Shown here: positions 36,657 to 47,339 of the stretch, one piece after another
Layout: every line of letters begins with the position of its first letter
Numbering within the stretch: the stretch's first letter is position 1
DNA from: Tragulus kanchil
Lineage: Eukaryota > Chordata > Mammalia > Artiodactyla > Tragulidae
Direction: 5' to 3'
NCBI GenBank assembly: GCA_022376925.1
Contig: JAIOJX010000001.1
Span: 1,116,001 to 1,180,000, forward strand
DNA length: 64,000 bases
Program-made: the position numbers and the translations under genes
The notes under the pieces: model-generated
The model's database searches: none
What the model saw: the letters and a program-made list of their open reading frames with translations, nothing else
Told to the model about the DNA's origin: nothing

Positions 36657-38090
36657 ATGCTGTTTGGGAGGGGCAGGTGCAGCTCTCTGCGGTGGCCTTG
36701 CCCAGAAGGGGGCGGTGGCTGCACAGGCCCCCTAAGCATGCTCAGGGCCACCTTGCTGCTTGTCAGCCTGCTGTGGGGAGCCGGGGGAACAGCCTGTGCC
36801 AATCTCAACACAGCTCTGGGCCGTCCTGTGCCCCTGACAGGTGGCCGCTACTTGAGCATTGGAGATGGCTCCGTGATGGAATTTGATTTCCCAGAAGAGA
36901 GCGAGGGCATCATAGTAATCACGAGCCAGTACCCGGGCCAGAGCAATGGAACAGGGCCCAGCCCTGTTCTGAGGGTCACCTCCCTGGACACGGAGGTGCT
37001 GACCATCAAGAATGTGAGTGCCATAACCTGGGGCAGTGGCGGCGGCTTTGTGGTGAGCATCCTCTCGGGCCTGCCTGGCACAGCCCCACTCCACATCCAG
37101 CTTGTGGACCCCCGTGAGGCCCCACCCAGACTGATCGAGGAGCGAAGAGATTTTTGCATCAAGGTCTCACCTGCCGAAGACACCCCTGCCGCGCTCAGCG
37201 CTGCCCTGGCCCACTTCTCAGAGAACCCGGTCCTCTACTTGCTCTTGCCTCTTATCTTTGTCAACAAGTGTTCGTTTGGGTGCAAAGTGGAGCTCGAGGT
37301 TCTGAAGGGGCTCTTGCAGAGTCCGCAGCCCATGCTGCTGGGCCTCCTGGGCCAGTTTCTAGTCATGCCCTTCTATGCCTTTCTGATGGCTAAGGTCTTC
37401 ATGCTGCCCAAGGCCCTGGCTCTGGGCCTCATCATCACTTGCTCGTCACCCGGCGGCGGCGGGAGCTACCTCTTCAGCCTCCTCCTTGGAGGGGATGTCA
37501 CCCTGGCCATCTGTATGACTTTCATCTCAACAGTGGCTGCCACCGGCTTCCTGCCGTTGTCCTCGGCCATCTACAGCCACCTGCTCAGCATCCACGAAAC
37601 ACTCCACGTGCCCATTTCCAAGATCCTGGGGACCCTGCTGTTCATTGCCATCCCCATAGCAGCGGGCGTGGTGATCAAGTCCAAGCTGCCCAAGTTCTCA
37701 CAGCTGCTGCTGCAGGTCATCAAACCCTTCAGCTTTGTGCTGCTCCTCGGTGGCCTCTTCCTGGCCTACCGCATGGGAGTCTTCATCCTGGCTGGCGTCA
37801 GGCTGCCCATCGTGCTGGTGGGCCTCACGGTGCCCCTTGTTGGCCTCCTGGTGGGCTACGGCCTGGCCACTTGCCTGAAGCTGCCGGTAGCCCAGCGGCG
37901 GACCGTCAGCATTGAGGTGGGGGTGCAGAACAGCCTGCTGGCGCTGGCCATGCTGCAGCTGTCCCTCCGCCGCCTCCAGGCTGACTATGCCTCCCAGGCG
38001 CCCTTCATCGTGGCACTGAGCGGCACCTCGGAGATGCTGGCCTTAGTTGTTGGCCACTTTATCTATAGCGGTGTGTGCCCAGTTCCCTGA
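36657..38090 (+). CDS. SLC10A3: SLC10A3 (P3 protein), orphan bile-acid/sodium symporter family member
   Basis: 477 codons in a single exon, the same length as human SLC10A3. The protein belongs to SLC10 but has no established transport substrate. An N-terminal hydrophobic segment (MLRATLLLVSLLWGAGG, from residue 28) looks like a signal sequence. It is followed by an extracellular-type region containing GGRYLSIGDGSVMEF. A multi-pass domain from about residue 190 (YLLLPLIFVNKCSFGCK...) contains the family's glycine-rich TCSSPGGGGSYLFS and ends FIYSGVCPVP. Start choice: Met1 (36657, G at -3) gives the human length. Met28 (36738, A at -3) would put the signal sequence at the very N-terminus and is a real alternative. 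The last 105 codons recur at 38886-39203 through duplication D5. Confidence 0.96.
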   Translation: MLFGRGRCSSLRWPCPEGGGGCTGPLSMLRATLLLVSLLWGAGGTACANLNTALGRPVPLTGGRYLSIGDGSVMEFDFPEESEGIIVITSQYPGQSNGTGPSPVLRVTSLDTEVLTIKNVSAITWGSGGGFVVSILSGLPGTAPLHIQLVDPREAPPRLIEERRDFCIKVSPAEDTPAALSAALAHFSENPVLYLLLPLIFVNKCSFGCKVELEVLKGLLQSPQPMLLGLLGQFLVMPFYAFLMAKVFMLPKALALGLIITCSSPGGGGSYLFSLLLGGDVTLAICMTFISTVAATGFLPLSSAIYSHLLSIHETLHVPISKILGTLLFIAIPIAAGVVIKSKLPKFSQLLLQVIKPFSFVLLLGGLFLAYRMGVFILAGVRLPIVLVGLTVPLVGLLVGYGLATCLKLPVAQRRTVSIEVGVQNSLLALAMLQLSLRRLQADYASQAPFIVALSGTSEMLALVVGHFIYSGVCPVP

Positions 38091-38309
38091 GCCCCCCCCT
38101 CTCCCGGGTCAAGCTTTTGCCAAGCACCCCTGACCCCAACCTCCACCAGCTGTCCCCACAGTTCCTATGTACCAAAGGCCTTCAGTTCTCATACACTATG
38201 CACTCAGAAGATCCAGGCTTATTTTTTTTACTCGTTTTTTATTCTCCAGCTTTCAGTGCCAAAGAGGCCATGTTGAGTTCTGTAGGTGGGCACTGCCCAG
38301 ATGTATTTC

Positions 38310-38315
38310 AATAAA
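38310..38315 (+). terminator. SLC10A3: SLC10A3 polyadenylation signal (AATAAA)
   Basis: CAATAAAAC lies 220 bases after the stop codon. It is repeated at 39423-39428 in the duplicate. Confidence 0.85.
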
Positions 38316-38439
38316 ACAAAGAAGCAAGCTCAGGTCCCTTTCTAGTCTCTGCCCTCTGAGGCCTGCAGATCAGGAAAGGAAGGGTGTGGCCTGGCTGGGT
38401 AGGTGTGGGCCAGGGTGGAGGGCTGGCTTGGGTGACACA

Positions 38440-38880
38440 GTTGAGTCCAAGCTCGCTCTGCTCGCCGCACGACAGGCCAGCGAATCCGAGAGACGAGGTG
38501 TTGAGGCAAGGAAAATGACTATTCAGAAAGCAGCTGACTGAGAAGATGGCAGGCTAGCACCTCGAAAAAAAAGCATCTTACTGGGGTTTGGATGCCAGGT
38601 TCTTTCGTAGATCAGAGATGGGGGGCGGTGAGGGAGCAAAGCAAAATGGCCATTAATCTTGCAAACATCTCTTAGAATGGCAAGCTTCAGGCTGAGGATG
38701 TGTTCATTTCTCCCTGTCATCCACAGGTGGACAGGGTTCTGAACAAAGGCACTTTAAGGTCAGACAAAGGGTCAGGGCCCTAGAGGCAAGCCATTAAGTA
38801 GGATCATAATAGTTAATAAAAACAACAGAAAGCAAGTCAAAAGAAACCGTTTGTAAAATGGACTTTTTAGAAATTTGTTG
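38440..38880 (-). mobile_element. Candidate LTR or other retroelement remnant
   Basis: The segment around 38490-38870 ('...GAGGCAAGGAAAATGACTAT...', 'CTGAGAAGATGGCAGGCTAG') has the look of an old retroviral LTR in reverse orientation, but I cannot name a family. It is repeated at about 39553-39985 in D5. Confidence 0.35.
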
Positions 38881-38885
38881 CCCCC

Positions 38886-39203
38886 ATGGGAGTCTTCATC
38901 CTGGCTGGCGTCAGGCTGCCCATCGTGCTGGTGGGCCTCACGGTGCCCCTTGTTGGCCTCCTGGTGGGCTACGGCCTGGCCACTTGCCTGAAGCTGCCGG
39001 TAGCCCAGCGGCGGACCGTCAGCATTGAGGTGGGGGTGCAGAACAGCCTGCTGGCGCTGGCCATGCTGCAGCTGTCCCTCCGCCGCCTCCAGGCTGACTA
39101 TGCCTCCCAGGCGCCCTTCATCGTGGCACTGAGCGGCACCTCGGAGATGCTGGCCTTAGTTGTTGGCCACTTTATCTATAGCGGTGTGTGCCCAGTTCCC
39201 TGA
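38886..39203 (+). pseudogene. Duplicate of the last 105 codons of SLC10A3
   Basis: Matches 37773-38090 and keeps the stop codon, but begins mid-domain at a Met internal to the real protein. It has no promoter or upstream exon and lies in duplication D5, so it should not be annotated as a separate gene. Confidence 0.92.
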
Positions 39204-40119
39204 GCCCCCCCCTCTCCCGGGTCAAGCTTTTGCCAAGCACCCCTGACCCCAACCTCCACCAGCTGTCCCCACAGTTCCTATGTACCAAAGGCCTTCAGTT
39301 CTCATACACTATGCACTCAGAAGATCCAGGCTTATTTTTTTTACTCGTTTTTTATTCTCCAGCTTTCAGTGCCAAAGAGGCCATGTTGAGTTCTGTAGGT
39401 GGGCACTGCCCAGATGTATTTCAATAAAACAAAGAAGCAAGCTCAGGTCCCTTTCTAGTCTCTGCCCTCTGAGGCCTGCAGATCAGGAAAGGAAGGGTGT
39501 GGCCTGGCTGGGTAGGTGTGGGCCAGGGTGGAGGGCTGGCTTGGGTGACACAGTTGAGTCCAAGCTCGCTCTGCTCGCCGCACGACAGGCCAGCGAATCC
39601 GAGAGACGAGGTGTTGAGGCAAGGAAAATGACTATTCAGAAAGCAGCTGACTGAGAAGATGGCAGGCTAGCACCTCGAAAAAAAAGCATCTTACTGGGGT
39701 TTGGATGCCAGGTTCTTTCGTAGATCAGAGATGGGGGGCGGTGAGGGAGCAAAGCAAAATGGCCATTAATCTTGCAAACATCTCTTAGAATGGCAAGCTT
39801 CAGGCTGAGGATGTGTTCATTTCTCCCTGTCATCCACAGGTGGACAGGGTTCTGAACAAAGGCACTTTAAGGTCAGACAAAGGGTCAGGGCCCTAGAGGC
39901 AAGCCATTAAGTAGGATCATAATAGTTAATAAAAACAACAGAAAGCAAGTCAAAAGAAACCGTTTGTAAAATGGACTGAGAATTTGTTGCCCCCCCAGCG
40001 ACACGGTACCCTCCGTCTGGCCAGACTTGGCCCTCCTCCCCCAAGCAGCCCCTCTGAAACCTGGGTCTCGGCTCTAGACGGAGCTGCGGGAAGGCAGGGA
40101 CGAGGCCTCACTCCCATGC

Positions 40120-40900
40120 CCCATCCCGCCTCAGCTGGTCTGCCACGGGCCGGCTAGGAAAGAGCCGCGTGCGGCGGAGCTTGCTCCACAGGGCGGGAAC
40201 CCCTGGGGGCAGGAGCCGGGCCCCAGCGCTGGCCCGGCCTGCCCGCGGGCGCCCGGCTCGCCTTCTCCCCGGCCAGGCGGCGCTCCAAGCTCTCCCGTCC
40301 CCGCGGCTTCGCGGCTCCGTAGCCCCGGGGTCCTCGGGGACCGCGTGCGTCGGGGGGTGGGGTCTCGACGTCGGACGCGCCCGGCGCGCGGCTTCCGGCG
40401 GTGGCGGTTCCGGCGCGCGCCCGGGGCGGCGGCGCGCGGAGGGCGGCCGTTGGGGTGCCAGTCGCTGGAGTGGACGCCGCCGCGGCCGCCATGCAGCTGA
40501 CCGTGAAGGCGCTCCAGGGCCGGGAGTGCACCCTGCAGGTAGCATCGCCCGGCCCTGCCGCCGCGCGGGGCTTCGCGGCCGGCCCCCGGGGGGCAGGACC
40601 GGGCCGAGAGCGGGGACGGACTGGGCGGGGAGGCCGGGAGAGCCGCCTTCCGCGAGGACCGCGGCCTCACCGCCCGCCTCCACCCTCGGCCCGGACAGGT
40701 GTCGGAAGACGAGCTGGTGTCCACGCTGAAACAGCTGGTCTCGGAGAAGCTGAACGTTCCCGTCCGCCAGCAGCGTCTGCTGTTCAAGGGCAAGGCCCTG
40801 GCAGGTAACCAGAGGGAGGAGACGCCCGGGGAGCCCCGCGGGCAATCGGGGGACGGGGCGTCCAGGCCAAGCCGGGCGGCAGTGCCGTTGGAGGGGGCTC
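40120..40900 (+). promoter_or_regulatory. UBL4A: CpG island and promoter of UBL4A
   Basis: Dense CpG region spanning the 5' UTR, the first two coding exons and intron 1. The start codon at 40491 sits in GCCGCCATGC, an excellent initiation context. The upstream edge lies only about 130 bases after the end of duplication D5. Confidence 0.75.
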
Positions 40901-41459
40901 CTGCTGCTCGATCCCCGGGAGGCGCTGTCCTCCCGCCGGACGCCGCGGCGCTTCGCCTAGCCTCCCGGAGGCTGTTCCCATCACAGTGGGCCACGGCTCC
41001 ATCGGGTCTCTCTCTCGGACAGATGGGAAAAGGCTCTGCGATTACGGCATTGGGCCCAATTCCAAGCTCAACCTAGTGGTCAAACCTCAGGAGAAGGTGT
41101 TACTTGAAGAAAGCACCGCGCAGAGACTGGTCGAGGCCCCGCCCCCGCCCCCAGCTGCCTGGCCGCTGGTCTCCAGAGTCCTGGCCCGGCACTTCAGCGC
41201 CGCGGATGCCAGCAGAGTCCTAGATCAACTCCAGAGGGTGAGAAGCGTTGCCCGGACTTCTACATCCCGTCCACCCGCTCCCAGCCCCAGCCTCTGTTCC
41301 GGCGTCCCCCACCCGCACCCCTGAATCCTCCTGGCCTTCTCTTCTCAGGATTATGAGAGGTCCCTGAGCCGCCTGACGCTGGATGACATTGAACGCTTGG
41401 CTGGACGCTTCCTGCACCCTGAAGTGACTGAAGCTATGGAGAAGGGGTTCTCCAAGTAG
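40491..41459 (+). CDS. UBL4A: Ubiquitin-like protein 4A, 4 exons
   Basis: Cytosolic partner of BAG6 and GET4. It hands tail-anchored membrane proteins from the ribosome side to the GET3 (TRC40) ATPase and also takes part in quality control. Exons: 40491-40538, 40699-40804, 41023-41237, 41349-41459, all GT-AG, in phase, 159 codons plus stop. Residues 1-72 form the ubiquitin-like fold (MQLTVKALQGREC, LVSEKLNVPVRQQRLLFKGK, IGPNSKLNLVVK). The C-terminal part carries the BAG6-binding TUGS region (SRVLDQLQRDYERSLSRLTL, EKGFSK). It has two more residues than the 157-residue human protein, placed in the proline-rich linker. The C-terminus lacks the Gly-Gly of conjugated ubiquitins, as expected. Confidence 0.97.
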
Positions 41460-41510
41460 GATTCTCGGAGTGTGGGGAGGAGCCTGGCCAGGCCACAAGC
41501 TGCATGTAGC

Positions 41511-41516
41511 ATTAAA
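41511..41516 (+). terminator. UBL4A: UBL4A polyadenylation signal (ATTAAA)
   Basis: ATTAAA 52 bases after the stop, followed by TGTGTTCTTGTATTG, a T/GT-rich downstream element. This gives a very short 3' UTR. Confidence 0.8.
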
Positions 41517-41519
41517 TGT

Positions 41520-42271
41520 GTTCTTGTATTGCAATTTGGCTCATAATACTGGCTGGCGGGTACCCGGGTACCTGTATCCGGCTCTTGCTAGGTGCCAGGC
41601 CCCACTCAAAGCTCTTGACCTGGGTTTGCTCCCACATGTTGCACAAAAGGTGAGACAGCCAAGGCTCCTGATGGTGAAGTGGAGCAGCCGGATTCTGAGT
41701 CCAGCCAGCTTCCAGAAGTGCCTCAGAGTGAGAGGGAGAGAGGGGTTGTTTAGACGGGTCCTAAGAGGTAGGCATTGGCATTCCAGGTTTAGCCCACTGA
41801 GGAGGCACCCTCAAGCAGTACCTTTCCAATCCTGGCAGGGAAAGCAGCTGGGCCCCGCTGCCCAGTCCTGTCCCCTTGCCTCTGGCAGGGCTGGCGTTGG
41901 CAGAGGTCAGGTGACAGCCAACCTTGGCCCTCAGCTGCTGCAGCCAGTGTGCGCTCAAAGGGCAGGTCGACGGGGGGGCCTGGGACGTCACCCAGCTCTG
42001 GGGTGTGCCGTTAGCAAGTTGTTGTGCCATCTTGGTCCCCAGCCATTGACTTTGCACAGTGAGGGCCGCTCCTTAGACTCAGTCGGTTTCCTTTACCGCC
42101 AAACCCTGGGGTCAGGAGCCTGCAGCGATCCTATCCTTTGTGTCCCAGATACAAACTGAGGCCAGAAGCTGAGTGATGGCCAAGCATGGCCCAGAGATGG
42201 AGTGTCCTGGCCCTTGGTGTCACAGCCTTCCTCTGGGCGCCCCCAATGCTTGTCTCCTCCCAGACAGGGGC
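41520..42271. other. Intergenic region downstream of UBL4A
   Basis: No exon was recognised. The open frame of 229 codons at 41470-42159 lacks any familiar motif and overlaps the UBL4A 3' end; I treat it as chance. Confidence 0.5.
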
Positions 42272-44482
42272 AGTTCTCAGGCCTTAGCGATGACAGGTGA
42301 TGGTCTCGAGGTTACTCAGCCAGGGCCGTGCCCCCCGTGCTCATCCTCTGCCGTGCGTGCGCAGGGACTGTCCCTGTGCACACCGCTCACTGCCTGGGGC
42401 GGGGGGGAGGCTGGGAGCGCCGTAGAGGCCATCTAGGCGCCTGCTCCGAGGAGGGCGCCTGGGCCGCTCTCCCGCCTGGGCCTGGTGGGGTAAGTGCTGG
42501 CTCTCCTGACAGGGAGGACGGACAGAAGCCTGAGGGGCAAAAGCTTTGAAGAGCAGATGGAAGTCCGTGGTCCCACCCCAGAGCTGTGCGTGCCCAGCAG
42601 CAGGGCCCATATGATAGACTTACCTACGCTCTCATTTCTTTTCAGTCAGGAAATTTTACATTGACATGTTCAGTCACACTAGAGGTGAATGTGAGACTTG
42701 GACCTGAAAGGAACTATATGAGTTGAGCTCCTTTTGGTTTCCAATCATTGATTTAACCATAGAGGAAATTGCTCTAAGCAATAAAGGAGATGTATTGGTT
42801 TGCAAAAATTGAGAAGTCCAGGGGTGTTGGCAGCAGATAAACAATTTCACCAAATACCCAGTGTCTTCCTACTCCCCTCTGCACTCTGCAGTGTCTGCCT
42901 CATCCCAGGCCTCTGCCTCAGGATCAGAAGATGGCTGCCTGCAGCTTCCACCAAATCCCTCGATCGCAGCCAGCAAGGAGCGTCTTCCCGTCCTGTAGCA
43001 TAGCTGCTTTCTCAGCTGCCCCAGCAAATAAATGCGATCCTTTTTCGGCTCAGAACTGGCTGGTGCCTCCATCATTTTGGCGGGGACTGGAGTGGGCTGT
43101 GGGAGGGAGAGGGAGATTCTCAGTGACGGTCAGGTACGCAGGGAGGGCTAACGAGTCCAGTGCAGTGGAATGACCTGTGTGGACGCACCTCGCAGACAGA
43201 CCCCAGAGACGGTTGCTGAGTCTCCCGACTCAGGGGTGAGTTAGGGGCCATCTGCCAGGGGCAGGAAGTCGTCGGGGAGTTTAGGCTGCACACGAAGACA
43301 GGAGTGGCATCTCCAGCGTGTCTGGCAGGTGCATCGCTGACAGAACTGACAGGTCCAATTCCACATCCCTGTGCAGCTTTCCATGAGTTCTCAGGCCTTA
43401 GCGATGACAGGTGAGGCGAGGTTACCGGGTCCCCTGCCATCCTCTGCCGTGCGTGCGCAGGGACTGTCCCTGTGCACACCGCCACTGCCTGGGGCGGGGG
43501 GGAGGCTGGGAGCGCCGTAGAGGCCATCTAGGCGCCTGCTCCGAGGAGGGCGCCTGGGCCGCTCTCCCGCCTGGGCCTGGTGGGGTAAGTGCTGGCTCTC
43601 CTGACAGGGAGGACGGACAGAAGCCTGAGGGGCAAAAGCTTTGAAGAGCAGATGGAAGTCCGTGGTCCCACCCCAGAGCTGTGCGTGCCCAGCAGCAGGG
43701 CCCATATGATAGACTTACCTACGCTCTCATTTCTTTTCAGTCAGGAAATTTTACATTGACATGTTCAGTCACACTAGAGGTGAATGTGAGACTTGGACCT
43801 GAAAGGAACTATATGAGTTGAGCTCCTTTTGGTTTCCAATCATTGATTTAACCATAGAGGAAATTGCTCTAAGCAATAAAGGAGATGTATTGGTTTGCAA
43901 AAATTGAGAAGTCCAGGGGTGTTGGCAGCAGATAAACAATTTCACCAAATACCCAGTGTCTTCCTACTCCCCTCTGCACTCTGCAGTGTCTGCCTCATCC
44001 CAGGCCTCTGCCTCAGGATCAGAAGATGGCTGCCTGCAGCTTCCACCAAATCCCTCGATCGCAGCCAGCAAGGAGCGTCTTCCCGTCCTGTAGCATAGCT
44101 GCTTTCTCAGCTGCCCCAGCAAATAAATGCGATCCTTTTGCGGCTCAGAACTGGCTGGTGCCTCCATCATTTTGGCGGGGACTGGAGTGGGCTGTGGGAG
44201 GGAGAGGGAGATTCTCAGTGACGGTCAGGTACGCAGGGAGGGCTAACGAGTCCAGTGCAGTGGAATGACCTGTGTGGACGCACCTCGCAGACAGACCCCA
44301 GAGACGGTTGCTGAGTCTCCCGACTCAGGGGTGAGTTAGGGGCCATCTGCCAGGGGCAGGAAGTCGTCGGGGAGTTTAGGCTGCACACGAAGACAGGAGT
44401 GGCATCTCCAGCGTGTCTGGCAGGTGCATCGCTGACAGAACTGACAGGTCCAATTCCACATCCCTGTGCAGCTTTCCATGAC
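42272..44482. repeat. Tandem duplication D6 (period 1095-1113 bp)
   Basis: Copy A is about 42272-43384 and copy B about 43385-44482. The start of copy B has lost about 18 bases in several short deletions between GATGACAGGTGA and CATCCTCTGCCG. The rest is nearly identical. The content includes a decayed interspersed repeat near 42700-43050 that I cannot name. No gene lies here. Confidence 0.9.
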
Positions 44483-46658
44483 GTCCGGGAGGGCCTGTGG
44501 ACGTGATGTCCCTGGCGCTGTGAGGATGGATGAAGGCTTCCCAGAGAGCATAGCCAGAAAATAGCAGGGCGCTTGAGGGACTTCACCAACTGAAGACGCT
44601 GCAGAGGCCAGGGACCCTCCGTAAATGCAGGGCTCCAGGGAGAGCTGGTGTAAAGGCTCCTCTAGCAAGGTTGGGAGCTGTCTAGAGCTGTCAAGAAGCC
44701 AAGTGAGGGCAGGGTAGAGCCTCCTCTCGCATTGGTAGCAAGGTCATTGGCGGTGCTTTGCGGCAAGAGGCGGCTGCAAGGAGGGGAAGAGGGCCTGATG
44801 GGGACTGGGGACCTGTGGCTCCAGAAGCTTGTCTGTGCGGGAGTGTGAGGCTGTGGGGGATGAGCCGGCAGGTAGACAAGCCAGGGAGGAGATGCTGGGA
44901 TGAGGGGTGGGAGGCCCAGGCGAAGGGGCTCTGGAGGTTCTGATCCAGGCCTTGTGCCTTCCTGAGAGGACAGAATGGCTACAGGTTACACCCTGCCTTT
45001 GTCCTTAGATTCTGGGGGTGGCCCCATGTACACCGCAGGCCCCAATGCTGAGATCCTTCCACGGGGACCAGAATGTTTACTACTGGCACTGTGCCCCTTG
45101 AACCAAGTGTCTGTCCAAGAGGTGGGTACTGACCCACCCAGTACCCCCGTCTCCTGGCCTGAGCCCCACTGTCTCCTCCTCGTGGAGGGGTCTCCAAACA
45201 GTCTCTGAAGCCCTGTCGGTCCAGCCGACGATCGAACAGGTCTAGAGAGGGAGAGAGTCACTGCTAAGAAAGAAACGTTATAGAAAAGGTGGGGTCGAGA
45301 GGGCCAGCAACACAACAGAACACTCTGTTAGCCGCTGACAAATTTTATTCTTTTAAGCAAGGAATATATAGTAAAAGCTTCATAAGATAATACATTTCCC
45401 AAGACGCGCATTCTGTTACTATGTTTTGTCCAAGGTTACATGCTTTGCCCAAGGTTACATTATTATACTTTGTCCAAGGTGACAGAGCCTGGGAACACAG
45501 GTGCTCTTTACGATACTTTGGCTATGTCTCCACAATACGTGGGGTGGCGGGAAAACTATCTGACATCCCTGTGCAGCTTTCCATGACGTCCGGGAGGGCC
45601 TGTGGACGTGATGTCCCTGGCGCTGTGAGGATGGATGAAGGCTTCCCAGAGAGCATAGCCAGAAAATAGCAGGGCGCTTGAGGGACTTCACCAACTGAAG
45701 ACGCTGCAGAGGCCAGGGACCCTCCGTAAATGCAGGGCTCCAGGGAGAGCTGGTGTAAAGGCTCCTCTAGCAAGGTTGGGAGCTGTCTAGAGCTGTCAAG
45801 AAGCCAAGTGAGGGCAGGGTAGAGCCTCCTCTCGCATTGGTAGCAAGGTCATTGGCGGTGCTTTGCGGCAAGAGGCGGCTGCAAGGAGGGGAAGAGGGCC
45901 TGATGGGGACTGGGGACCTGTGGCTCCAGAAGCTTGTCTGTGCGGGAGTGTGAGGCTGTGGGGGATGAGCCGGCGGGTAGACAAGCCAGGGAGGAGATGC
46001 TGGGATGAGGGGTGGGAGGCCCAGGCGAAGGGGCTCTGGAGGTTCTGATCCAGGCCTTGTGCCTTCCTGAGAGGACAGAATGGCTACAGGTTACACCCTG
46101 CCTTTGTCCTTAGATTCTGGGGGTGGCCCCATGTACACCGCAGGCCCCCAATGCTGAGATCCTTCCACGGGGACCAGAATGTTTACTACTGGCACTGTGC
46201 CCCTTGAACCAAGTGTCTGTCCAAGAGGTGGGTACTGACCCACCCAGTACCCCCGTCTCCTGGCCTGAGCCCCACTGTCTCCTCCTCGTGGAGGGGTCTC
46301 CAAACAGTCTCTGAAGCCCTGTCGGTCCAGCCGACGATCGAACAGGTCTAGAGAGGGAGAGAGTCACTGCTAAGAAAGAAACGTTATAGAAAAGGTGGGG
46401 TCGAGAGGGCCAGCAACACAACAGAACACTCTGTTAGCCGCTGACAAATTTTATTCTTTTAAGCAAGGAATATATAGTAAAAGCTTCATAAGATAATACA
46501 TTTCCCAAGACGCGCATTCTGTTACTATGTTTTGTCCAAGGTTACATGCTTTGCCCAAGGTTACATTATTATACTTTGTCCAAGGTGACAGAGCCTGGGA
46601 ACACAGGTGCTCTTTACGATACTTTGGCTATGTCTCCACAATACGTGGGGTGGCGGGA
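44458..46658. repeat. Tandem duplication D7 (period 1105 bp)
   Basis: Copy A is about 44458-45552 and copy B about 45563-46658. Copy A starts within the last 25 bases of D6, so the two duplications abut. Copy A ends with GGAAAACTATCTG where copy B continues GGACAGAGAGC. Copy B has one extra C in a run near 46146. Confidence 0.9.
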
Positions 46659-46790
46659 CAGAGAGCTATGCTGTTATCAGCCCCTGTTGCCAGGGCAGCT
46701 CCCAGGGCTATGTTTCCTTAAAGGGAAACCCCTTGAAACAGGGCAGCTCCCCACAAAGCCCAGGGCATGGGGCAGCTTGTAGTCCCTGCG
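46110..46790 (-). mobile_element. Candidate endogenous-retrovirus solo LTR, minus orientation
   Basis: On the minus strand there is a TATA-like ACTATATATT (complement near 46471-46480). An AATAAA follows about 25 bases on, then a GC-richer, U5-like stretch. Three spaced copies of a CCAAGGTTACA-like motif lie on the U3 side. That order fits an LTR, but I cannot name the family and the ends are not defined. A truncated copy occurs at about 45000-45552 through D7. Coding viral genes are absent. Confidence 0.4.
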
Positions 46791-47339
46791 GTGATCGCAG
46801 TACCACTACGAGGAGACGGCGGGCGGGATGGCTGAAAGGCCCAGCTAAAGTGGCCTCTCCCAGAAACAGTCTGGCACCTGGAATAAGATGCCTGTGCGCT
46901 GCTGCCCATGGGCAGCTGGAGGAGGGCCGAGCGGGCTCCGAGGAAAGCAGTGTTTCCTTTGGGGTGGGGCTCCCTGAGATGGCAGCACCCAGGCGCAGAT
47001 CGCCTGTGCTCACAGGCTGCTGGCATGCTGCAGGCTTTCCACACGGGCCGGGACCACAGCCAGCCCCGCCAGCCCCAGGAGATCTGATGGGCGCTGCTCA
47101 ACCAGGTCACTCCCGGCCAGCAGGAGGTGCGACAGTCACAGAGGTCTCAGCTTCCCAGGCCTTGGAAAGCCTGCAGGAGAGACTCTCGGTCACCTCTGTC
47201 CCCCTCCGGGGCGCAACCTGAGCAGCGTCCCAGAGCTGCTGGGGACCTGCCCCCGGCCACCTCTCGCGCCCATCCTCTCAGGCTGCGTCTTCCACTTGCC
47301 TGGCTCCTGTGCGGGCTCTCCCCACACTCCATGGCCCTG

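Larger units (their letters stand above)
37771..39990. repeat. Tandem duplication D5 (period 1113 bp) over the SLC10A3 3' end
   Basis: Copy A is about 37771-38885 and copy B about 38886-39990. The block starts inside the coding region and includes the 3' UTR and downstream repeat sequence. At the ends, copy A reads GGACTTTTTAGAAATTTG and copy B reads GGACTGAGAATTTG, so the junction is again noisy. Confidence 0.92.

Noticed and set aside
41470..42159. 229-codon open frame after UBL4A
   Set aside because: Overlaps the UBL4A 3' end, has no recognisable motif and no promoter or poly(A) signal of its own.
45421..45669. Small open frames in the LTR-like region as possible retroviral genes
   Set aside because: Under 90 codons, no gag, pol or env motif; at most an LTR without coding sequence.
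42272..46658. Regular repeated blocks considered as a satellite or array
   Set aside because: These are two unrelated pairs of duplicates, not many copies of one unit. Junction errors and the similar period elsewhere fit an assembly artefact.
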